This document shows, one piece after another, positions 1 to 4,755 of a DNA stretch of 9,018 nucleotides. The translations under genes were made by a program, and so were the position numbers. The notes beneath the pieces are model-generated. The model was not told where the DNA came from. It made no database searches and saw only the letters and a program-made list of their open reading frames with translations. Origin of the DNA: DASRAA01 sp036512955 (GTDB taxonomy: Bacteria > Acidobacteriota > Terriglobia > Terriglobales > Acidobacteriaceae). The DNA is taken from assembly GCA_036512955.1 (NCBI GenBank), contig DATBZX010000263.1, forward strand, positions 1-9,018, read 5' to 3'. Within the stretch, counting starts at the first letter, position 1. Each line of letters opens with the position of its first letter.

Positions 1-96
1 CACCGTAAGAGTCGATCCTCGGTGACAAAAGAGGGAAGTGGCAGAGACAGTCTCTCTCACTTCCCTCTCTCCCTTCGAATGCACCTTCTCGCGGCC
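1..96 (+). other. Tail of an upstream cassette with a strong hairpin
   Basis: This is the 3' end of the cassette whose attC starts at 97. An inverted repeat pairs 30-40 (AGAGGGAAGTG) with 58-68 (CACTTCCCTCT), an 11-bp perfect stem. Inside it a second 5-bp stem (43-47 with 51-55) closes a CAG loop. It is followed by a pyrimidine-rich but not T-only run, so it may be a terminator-like 3' hairpin. One forward frame is open from the left edge to a TAA at 100-102 inside the attC. It could be the end of a gene, but the peptide is rich in Ser, Arg and Leu and has no recognisable domain, so I do not call it. Confidence 0.5.
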
Positions 97-189
97 GCCT
101 AACGGTGCTTGCTGCTGACGAGCGGGCTGCGGAACGCTCGCTGCGCTCGCAACGGTTGGATCCGCTCGCAGCAGAAGCTGGCGTTAGAC
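97..189 (+). repeat. attC recombination site 1
   Basis: The R'' box GCCTAAC is at 97-103 and the R' box GTTAGAC at 183-189. The arms GCTTGCTGCTGACGAGCGG and CCGCTCGCAGCAGAAGC are imperfectly complementary, so the site can fold into the single-stranded hairpin used by the integrase. Its arm sequence differs from the dominant attC type of this array, so the cassette it closes probably came from another source. Confidence 0.9.
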
Positions 190-212
190 CGACCAACAAT
201 CTTTTTTCTAAT

Positions 213-217
213 GGAGG
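213..217 (+). promoter_or_regulatory. Ribosome-binding site fixing the start of the PrcB-domain gene
   Basis: GGAGG lies 4 bases before the ATG at 222. The frame is open further upstream to about 105, but that stretch is attC and spacer DNA. This site and the signal peptide immediately after it set the start at 222. Confidence 0.7.
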
Positions 218-221
218 ACGC

Positions 222-722
222 ATGAACAGCTTTGTTAGAGTCGTCAGCGTTGCCGTAGTCACACTGAGCGCTGCCTGCGCAGCTTCGGATGTCACGCAAC
301 CTCTTGGCCCAAGTGTTCCAATGATCCGTCTTCGCAGCGAGCCGTACTCCTTCGCGTCTTACAGCGGTCTCGATAAGCCAGCACGTCTTGTTGTGCGCGA
401 CGCTGCTACCTGGCAGGCACTCTGGAGTCAGATCTATCTACGCCAGTCGCCGGTGCCTCCACTTCCGGCGATCGATTTTTCGCGCGACATGATTGTCGTG
501 GTCGCGCTTGGGTCCCACTCGACAGGCGGATATGGCATTTTGCTAGAGGGAGCATCTGAGGCTGGCACCGGCGGAATTGCAGTAACGGTTCGTTCCGTTT
601 CACCAGGATCCAATTGCGTCGTAACCGAGGCATTCACTCAACCGGTCGACATAGCTCGATTGCCGCTACGCGATGGCGCTGTTCGTTTCCTCGAGCGAAG
701 TCAGGTATCGGACTGCGGGTGA
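222..722 (+). CDS. PrcB C-terminal-domain lipoprotein
   Basis: A 166-residue protein. Residues 1-19 form a signal peptide ending in a lipobox (LSAAC), so it is probably lipidated and held in the envelope. The mature part matches the PrcB C-terminal domain pattern: a hydrophobic strand (MIVVVALG), then the signature STGGYGI, a strand rich in Val (IAVTVRSVSPG), and a closing TQPVDIARLP segment. In Treponema denticola the PrcB lipoprotein binds the dentilisin protease PrtP and stabilises it; the role of stand-alone copies is unknown. No protease is fused to it here, but the next cassette encodes an exported metallopeptidase. Cysteines at the GSNCVV segment and near the C-terminus (SDCG) could form a disulphide. 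It is the only gene of its cassette, and attC site 2 starts 11 bases after the stop. Family assignment is fairly firm; function is not. Confidence 0.78.
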   Translation: MNSFVRVVSVAVVTLSAACAASDVTQPLGPSVPMIRLRSEPYSFASYSGLDKPARLVVRDAATWQALWSQIYLRQSPVPPLPAIDFSRDMIVVVALGSHSTGGYGILLEGASEAGTGGIAVTVRSVSPGSNCVVTEAFTQPVDIARLPLRDGAVRFLERSQVSDCG

Positions 723-732
723 GCTGCGCGCG

Positions 733-823
733 GTCTAACGTACGTTGCACCTGACAAGCACTTTCGGATGCTTCTATGCCGCGATGGTTGTACTGTGTTT
801 GCGGCTGAACTAGGGCGTTAGCC
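733..823 (+). repeat. attC recombination site 2
   Basis: R'' GTCTAAC is at 733-739 and R' GTTAGCC at 817-823. It belongs to the dominant attC type, with left arm ACGTTGCACCTGACAAGCAC and right arm TTGCGGCTGAACTAGGGC. It starts 11 bases after the stop codon of the PrcB-domain lipoprotein gene. Confidence 0.92.
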
Positions 824-842
824 AGACAGACCACACTTACTG

Positions 843-1769
843 ATGGTGTCAACAATGCGCATTCCCCACATTTTGTTCGCGTCGTTAGTCACCTTGCTTG
901 CCGCGTCTGCGCTCCACGCTCAGTCGTCTATTGTGGTTACTCGCCCGCGATCGTCGCGGGGCGACCTTGCGGGCGTTCGTGCGATGGATCCAGACCGTCA
1001 CCTGGTCTTTCGCGTTTACTTTGATAGCACGAGTCGACCAGTTGCTTTTAACGCAATCCCAACGATTGCCGATATGTATGCGATGCTCGCTCAGAGCACC
1101 GGTGCAGATCCGAGTCAGATTGAGTGGGCCGCGATCGTTTTCGTCACGGACACGGCGTACGTCCCGCCACGTAATTCTGGCGAGGTGCGTTGGAGTGTGA
1201 CGGTTGAACCATCGGGTGTACTCGGCGCTCGAGGGGACCGGGATCTATATCTGACTGTCCCCCACGAGCAGGTCCACCATATTCAGGGATCGCTGAGCGA
1301 GGGTGCTCCGCGCTGGTTCGAGGAAGGCCAAGCCGAGTGGGCCGGGCTGCGCGTTACTCAGCACTGGCGTCCGTCGCTCGCTGCAAAGAAACGTGAGGAA
1401 GATGCTGTCGCGTATGCGGGCTTGCCGCGACGACTAGCATCGTGGGGCAGTGTCAGGGTCAAACTGGAGGCAATCTTGCGCCAGATGACACCCGAACAAC
1501 GCGCTCGGCAAGCGCAGGATTCGACATATAAGCCGACAGGTCCTTGGAAGCTTGGCCCTGAGGACTTCGTCAGCGATGAGTCGGAAACTGCCGCGCGTTA
1601 TGGGGCTGCACTTGCCCTCTTCTCCGAGCTTGAGCGCGCAGGTGGTTCGAGTCAGCTTGTTAACTGGTACCATCGACTCTGGGAGGAACCGAAACCTTTG
1701 ACAACTGAATCGTTGACCGCATCGATTCGAGAGCATTTCGGCTTGGATATCGCACCACGCCTCCGCTGA
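843..1769 (+). CDS. Exported gluzincin-type zinc metallopeptidase (peptidase MA-like)
   Basis: A 308-residue protein with a signal peptide (hydrophobic residues 9-22, cleavage probably after ALHAQ near residue 27). The zinc signature HEQVH is at residues 141-145. It is followed 15 residues later by Glu161 in WFEEGQAEWAG, placed like the third zinc ligand in the NEG or SEG motif of M1 and MA-clan peptidases. His141 and His145 would be ligands and Glu142 the catalytic base. This predicts a secreted or periplasmic protease, substrate unknown. About 140 residues precede the motif, and a helical C-terminal part follows. Two starts are possible, ATG at 843 or 855. Neither has a good ribosome site, and the 855 start (MRIPH) gives the more typical signal peptide. 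It is the only gene between attC sites 2 and 3. The class is well supported; the exact family is not resolved. Confidence 0.78.
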   Translation: MVSTMRIPHILFASLVTLLAASALHAQSSIVVTRPRSSRGDLAGVRAMDPDRHLVFRVYFDSTSRPVAFNAIPTIADMYAMLAQSTGADPSQIEWAAIVFVTDTAYVPPRNSGEVRWSVTVEPSGVLGARGDRDLYLTVPHEQVHHIQGSLSEGAPRWFEEGQAEWAGLRVTQHWRPSLAAKKREEDAVAYAGLPRRLASWGSVRVKLEAILRQMTPEQRARQAQDSTYKPTGPWKLGPEDFVSDESETAARYGAALALFSELERAGGSSQLVNWYHRLWEEPKPLTTESLTASIREHFGLDIAPRLR

Positions 1770-1776
1770 ACGTGCT

Positions 1777-1869
1777 GCCAAACGTACGTTGCAGCAGACA
1801 AGCACTTTTCTGTAGCGCGCTGCGCGCGCAATTGTTAGATGTGCTTGCAGCTGAACTAAGGCGTTAGGC
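1777..1869 (+). repeat. attC recombination site 3
   Basis: R' GTTAGGC is at 1863-1869. The R'' box is GCCAAAC (1777-1783), off the RYYYAAC consensus at its fourth base. The arms are of the dominant type (TACGTTGCAGCAGACAAGCAC and GTGCTTGCAGCTGAACTAAG). The centre is different: it is a GCGCGC-rich stretch near 1817-1830 instead of the usual GCGGCTTCGCCGC hairpin, followed by an extra GTTAGAT. Confidence 0.88.
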
Positions 1870-1912
1870 AGCTGCTCACCTCAAAGGAGTTCGTCCTCAC
1901 AGGAGTCTCACA

Positions 1913-2068
1913 ATGAAAGTGACAAAGAACCTCGGAATGCTGTTGTTGGGCATCTGGCTCATCGCCACCGGACTAATACCCCTGCTCAATCTTAGTTTTT
2001 CGGGCCTGGGCACTCTCATGGCTGTCGTTGCCATTGCAGCCGGTGCCTTGATCATCGTGGGCCGGTAA
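1913..2068 (+). CDS. Small two-helix membrane protein (51 aa)
   Basis: The ATG at 1913 follows AGGAG at 1901-1905. The protein starts MKVTKNLGMLLLGIWLIATG. It has two hydrophobic segments, about residues 8-26 and 34-50, joined by a short loop (NLSFSGLG), and ends in Gly-Arg. It should be an inner-membrane hairpin protein. I recognise the pattern as a small conserved membrane protein found in many bacteria (NLGM-L-L-IWLI-TGL at the start, GLGTLMAV-A-AAG-LI--GR at the end), without known function. It is the only gene of a 313-base cassette, one of the shortest here, and its stop lies 11 bases before attC 4. The good ribosome site, placement and family-like sequence make it a real gene despite its size. 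Confidence 0.8.
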   Translation: MKVTKNLGMLLLGIWLIATGLIPLLNLSFSGLGTLMAVVAIAAGALIIVGR

Positions 2069-2079
2069 ACGCGGCTGCC

Positions 2080-2182
2080 GCCTAACAAGCGCCTGAAGTT
2101 GGCGGCGCGCGCGAACTAGGGATCGGATGCGGCTACGCCGCGATGGTTGTAGTGTGCTTGCAGCTGAACTAAGGCGTTAGGC
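2080..2182 (+). repeat. attC recombination site 4 (mosaic)
   Basis: R'' GCCTAAC is at 2080-2086 and R' GTTAGGC at 2176-2182. The right half (from about CGGATGCGGC) is the dominant type. The left arm (AAGCGCCTGAAGTTGGCGGC) is unlike the others and has no complementary partner in the right arm. At 103 bases it is also the longest attC of the window. Confidence 0.87.
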
Positions 2183-2198
2183 AACACCATGCAGTTGC

Positions 2199-2205
2199 GG
2201 AGGAG
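2199..2205 (+). promoter_or_regulatory. Ribosome-binding site of the exported flavin-binding protein
   Basis: GGAGGAG lies 6 bases before the ATG at 2212. It is a strong match to the anti-Shine-Dalgarno sequence and confirms this start, which lies 29 bases past the end of attC 4. Confidence 0.7.
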
Positions 2206-2211
2206 ACAATC

Positions 2212-2754
2212 ATGAGAACGTTTGTCAGCGGTCTAGCGCTGTTGCTCGTCCTGGGCGCCCCAGCTTCCCTGTTCGCCCAGGTCACGCAGCGCGATACGCC
2301 ACCGCGAGCGCAGGTGATTGCCGCGGCAAAGGACATCATGCAAGAGGCCCGATACTCCACTCTCATCACGATTGGGCGAGACGGGCAGCCCCAAGCCAGG
2401 ATTGTCGATCCGTTCCCGCCCGACTCGGATCTCACGATCTGGATTGCAACAAATCCCCTCACGCGTAAGGTTCAGGAGATCCGCCGTGACCCGCGGGTCA
2501 CCTTGCTGTACTTCAGCCGTGCCACATTCGAATACGTTACCGTCCTCGGCACGGCGGTGCTCGATACGGATTCCCTTCACAAAGCTGGGCATTGGAAAGC
2601 CGAGTGGGCGGCGCTTTACAAGGATCAGAATCGAGGCGAGGACTACCTGCTATTCCGCGTGAGGCCCTCACGCCTGGAGGTGGTCAGTGCCCGGCGTGGC
2701 ATGCGCAATGACCCGAAGACATGGCGTCCAGTGATTCTGGACGTGCCCGAATAG
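2212..2754 (+). CDS. Exported pyridoxamine 5'-phosphate oxidase-like split-barrel protein
   Basis: A 180-residue protein. Residues 1-23 are a signal peptide (GLALLLVLGAPASLFAQ, cut after FAQ). From about residue 33 it reads as the FMN-binding split barrel of the PNPOx-like / general stress protein 26 family. A helix (AAAKDIMQEA) leads into a first strand (YSTLITIGRDGQPQARIV). Then come an acidic-polar loop and IWIATNPLTRKVQEIRRDPRVTL, the usual TxxxSRKVxxIxxNPxVxL pattern that contacts the cofactor phosphate. The barrel closes with FEYVTVLGTAVL and a C-terminal FRVRPSRLEVV strand. Members bind FMN, F420 or haem. An exported version is unusual because these proteins are normally cytosolic; if folded with cofactor it would need delivery or loading outside. 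The signal peptide has no twin-arginine motif. It is the only gene between attC sites 4 and 5. Confidence 0.82.
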   Translation: MRTFVSGLALLLVLGAPASLFAQVTQRDTPPRAQVIAAAKDIMQEARYSTLITIGRDGQPQARIVDPFPPDSDLTIWIATNPLTRKVQEIRRDPRVTLLYFSRATFEYVTVLGTAVLDTDSLHKAGHWKAEWAALYKDQNRGEDYLLFRVRPSRLEVVSARRGMRNDPKTWRPVILDVPE

Positions 2755-2767
2755 CTCGCGCGGTATT

Positions 2768-2833
2768 GCCTAACCCGCGCTTGCTGCTGCCGGGGCCGCA
2801 GCGGCCCCGCAGCAGAAGCGCAAGGCGTTAGGC
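2768..2833 (+). repeat. attC recombination site 5 (short)
   Basis: R'' GCCTAAC is at 2768-2774 and R' GTTAGGC at 2827-2833. The interior is an almost continuous GC-rich palindrome: GCGCTTGCTGCTGCCGGGGCCGC pairs with GCGGCCCCGCAGCAGAAGCGC. At 66 bases it is much shorter than its neighbours and of a different type. Confidence 0.92.
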
Positions 2834-2867
2834 AGCTTCCAGAGAGCGTCCATTATTCCACCAGCGA

Positions 2868-3518
2868 ATGAAAAGATTCAGTGATCGGATTCCGCACATC
2901 CTGCTCGCCGCCTACGTGGTTCTTTTCATCTGGGGCGCGATCGCTCCGTACGACCGTGCGGTATGGTGGGCCGAGAACATCCCTATTCTTCTCGTCGTGC
3001 TCACCCTCGTCGTTCTGTACATGCGCGGCGTGAGGTTCTCCGCCCTTGCCTACATTCTGATGTCGATCCTTCCGTATTGGCACACGATCGGAGGGCACTA
3101 CACATTCGAGCGGGTACCGTTCGACTGGTTCAGCCGCGCATTCGGGTTCGAGCGGAATATGTACGACCGGATCGGCCATTTCAGCGTGGGCTTCTATGCG
3201 TTCGGAATCGCCGAATACCTGGTCATCAGGAAGCAGATGAGCGTGGCGATGGCATGTCTGTTCGCCATCTTCGCGATCAGCTTCGTTGCGATGTCATACG
3301 AGCTGATTGAGTGGGTGTATGCCGCCTATGGCGGCAACGCCGAGGCGGGGGCGAACTTTCTGGGCAGCCAGGGTGACATCTGGGACGCTCAGAAGGACAT
3401 GCTGATGGACACATTGGGCGCGGTCGCGTCCATCCTGCTGTATCTCGTGCTCCGCAGCCAAGCCAGAATGGTGCAGGACCATACCGAGCAGGCGGCCGGA
3501 CCCCTCTCTGGCTCCTGA
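2868..3518 (+). CDS. DUF2238 (YjdF-like) inner-membrane protein
   Basis: A 216-residue polytopic membrane protein. Hydrophobic segments lie at roughly residues 9-26, 37-53, 57-70, 104-120, 125-147 and 182-197. It carries the conserved signatures of the DUF2238 family (E. coli YjdF, of similar length): HTIGGHYTFERVPF-DW near residue 75, YDRIGHFSVGF near 100, SYELIEW near 144, and GSQGDIWDAQKDMLMDTLGA near 167. The many conserved His, Asp and Glu residues next to helices suggest a membrane-embedded active site or ion site, but the function of the family is unknown. The start at 2868 lies 34 bases after attC 5, with no strong ribosome site. It is the only gene of its cassette. About 90 bases of spacer separate its stop from attC 6. 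Confidence 0.87.
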   Translation: MKRFSDRIPHILLAAYVVLFIWGAIAPYDRAVWWAENIPILLVVLTLVVLYMRGVRFSALAYILMSILPYWHTIGGHYTFERVPFDWFSRAFGFERNMYDRIGHFSVGFYAFGIAEYLVIRKQMSVAMACLFAIFAISFVAMSYELIEWVYAAYGGNAEAGANFLGSQGDIWDAQKDMLMDTLGAVASILLYLVLRSQARMVQDHTEQAAGPLSGS

Positions 3519-3610
3519 CAGAGTCACCAAGTGGTCGGCTCTTGTCGCAATCGTCTGCTGATGCTTCGAGATTGTTGCTAGGCTTCGACGACTTGGCGTT
3601 ACGCGACGCT

Positions 3611-3702
3611 GTCTAACATACGTTGCAGCAGACAAGCACTTTTCGGATGCGGCTTCGCCGCAACGGTGATAGTGTGCTTGCAGTTGAACTTGGGCGTTAG
3701 GT
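3611..3702 (+). repeat. attC recombination site 6
   Basis: R'' GTCTAAC is at 3611-3617 and R' GTTAGGT at 3696-3702. It has the dominant arms (TACGTTGCAGCAGACAAGCAC and GTGCTTGCAGTTGAACTTGG) and the usual central GCGGCTTCGCCGC hairpin. Confidence 0.93.
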
Positions 3703-3712
3703 CGCTTACTCA

Positions 3713-4393
3713 ATGAATTTCAACGGCAATAGCCGCTTCGGTCGAATACTAGCTTCGGCGTTTGTAGCAATTGTGGGTCTTCACGCTTGCGCAAGACGTC
3801 CTGAACCAACGCTCAATGCGATGTACATCACGTGGTGTGATACAACTCCGATGAGGCCTGTTGGACGGCCTGTCACAGTTCCGACCGCGCTCCCTGTCTC
3901 CGGTTTTGGCACCAGCGCGGCCTGTTCCGGCTGTTCCGGGAGCGGGTTCGAGGCGACGACTGTCCAGGCGATCGCGGACGAGTGTCGCATCGGCCTTCGC
4001 ACGCCGTTTCGGTACTTCGAGTCCAGGAAGACATCCCCGTGGGGACAGTTAGACGGCTGTCTCGTCCACCTGCGCGACACACTCGAAGCGATGCCGCGCG
4101 ACCTCCCGATCCACCAAGCCGCACAGAGAGCGGTTCTCAACTTCAACCAACTCGACGAGGCCGCGGTTTCTCAGCATCGACAGCGGATGGCCCTCATCCT
4201 GAGCCCACCCGCACTCCAGGCGCATTCCGCGCCGCGGTACGCGAACTGGCGACAGGTCATCGCAGAGTGCGTCGTAAGGCGACTGGGCATCAGTCCCGAC
4301 GCGATGCTGCCGCGGATGGTGGGACAGGCCAGCCTGGCTCTGGCGCTGTCAGTCCGAGCACTGGCTCAAGCACGAGGATGCATCCTTGCATGA
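3713..4393 (+). CDS. Chimeric open frame: lipoprotein signal peptide joined to a TetR regulator remnant
   Basis: This 226-codon frame starts 11 bases after attC 6, where the cassette's own gene should begin. Residues 1-26 are a lipoprotein signal peptide (FGRILASAFVAIVG, then lipobox LHAC). About 40 residues of unrecognised sequence follow. From residue 78 (GFEATTVQAIADEC) to the end it reads as a TetR-family transcription factor lacking the first half of the DNA-binding domain: recognition region RTPFRYFESRKT, then a helical ligand domain. A DNA-binding regulator behind an export signal makes no functional sense. The TetR frame is also continued by other frames on both sides. I therefore read it as an accidental fusion of a truncated cassette lipoprotein to a decayed regulator, not a working gene. 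No ribosome site is evident. Confidence 0.55.
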   Translation: MNFNGNSRFGRILASAFVAIVGLHACARRPEPTLNAMYITWCDTTPMRPVGRPVTVPTALPVSGFGTSAACSGCSGSGFEATTVQAIADECRIGLRTPFRYFESRKTSPWGQLDGCLVHLRDTLEAMPRDLPIHQAAQRAVLNFNQLDEAAVSQHRQRMALILSPPALQAHSAPRYANWRQVIAECVVRRLGISPDAMLPRMVGQASLALALSVRALAQARGCILA

Positions 4394-4454
4394 CCTGTTT
4401 GGCCGGGCGATGTCCGAACTGCGCTCGTGCCAGTCGGAGCGACCTCGCCAGTGA
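3913..4454 (+). pseudogene. Frameshifted TetR/AcrR-family regulator remnant
   Basis: TetR-like sequence is spread over three frames. In frame 1, 3919-3945 reads GLFRLFRER, the end of TetR helix 1. It continues in frame 2 from 3944 as GFEATTVQAIADEC through RTPFRYFESRK (helix-turn-helix) and the ligand-binding helices, as far as about 4351. Frame 3 then takes over from 4353 (SEHWLKHEDASLHDLFGRAMSELRS) to a stop at 4452-4454. That is the expected TetR C-terminus (-W-----DASL-DL--RA---L). Two frameshifts are therefore needed: near 3943 (net +1 or -2) and near 4352 (one extra base). The start codon and the beginning of helix 1 are missing or unrecognisable. The segment layout resembles actinobacterial-type TetR regulators (RTFFRYFPSKED pattern). 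It may once have controlled the downstream acyl-CoA dehydrogenase; TetR genes often sit beside such genes. Confidence 0.75.
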
Positions 4455-4755
4455 GTGGGTTCCGCCTGGTCGCTCGCGCGCCTGCGCTGGGTCTGCGGGG
4501 GGTCGCCTCTGGTTCCGAACGTCCAAGAATTGAACACATCAGTTCCTGCAGTGGGTGCCAGTGTGGTGTACCTCACGTCTCAGGCGCGGAGTGGCCCGTG
4601 AGGTCTTCGTTCTCGACACAGAACTCAAGTCCGTTGCACCATAGGTGATGGTGACCTCGGGGTACGCGCTTAACTCTTAATGTTATGCGAGCACGCGCAC
4701 CTGTTTGGGTGAAGAAGTTCGCGAACTAGAGCATCTAATTGGAGGATCGCATCCG
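4455..4755. other. Gene-free, decayed stretch between TetR remnant and acyl-CoA dehydrogenase
   Basis: No convincing gene is seen in this 300-base stretch. Frames here are short and lack family signatures. A possible protein fossil runs in one frame at 4542-4598 (VPAVGASVVYLTSQARSGP) and continues in another at 4600-4641 (EVFVLDTELKSVAP). It weakly recalls the C-terminal strand of short-chain dehydrogenases, but I would not rely on it. A small hairpin (CACCAT/ATGGTG) sits near 4637-4653. GCTTAAC at about 4669, followed by GTTATGC at about 4682, looks like a lone attC right arm without its left partner. Confidence 0.5.
4741..4745 (+). promoter_or_regulatory. Ribosome-binding site fixing the acyl-CoA dehydrogenase start
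   Basis: GGAGG lies 10 bases before ATG 4756. The frame is open upstream to a TTG at 4705, but that would add 17 residues not typical of the family. The ATG start gives MAIEFTPTPEQ, a normal acyl-CoA dehydrogenase N-terminus. Confidence 0.65.

Noticed and set aside
105..221. Upstream extension of the PrcB-domain gene to about position 105
   Set aside because: The extension runs through attC 1. A ribosome site and lipoprotein signal peptide directly at 222 define the real start.
1434..1805. 123-codon frame on the minus strand opposite the metallopeptidase
   Set aside because: It overlaps a well-supported gene and an attC, and the Cys/Arg-rich product resembles no family.
3593..3606. GGCGTTACGC just before attC 6, resembling an R' box
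   Set aside because: GTTACGC does not fit GTTRRRY and no matching left box or stem is seen in the spacer.
3861..4533. Long Arg/Ser/Pro-rich plus-strand frames overlapping the TetR remnant (3861-4052 and 3982-4533)
   Set aside because: They are GC-driven shadow frames without family signatures; only short stretches around 4353-4454 in another frame match TetR.
4660..4690. GCTTAAC followed by GTTATGC, resembling the right arm of a class 1 integron attC
   Set aside because: No RYYYAAC box or complementary left arm lies within the preceding 150 bases, and GTTATGC does not fit GTTRRRY. It may be chance or a relic, but is not a supported site.
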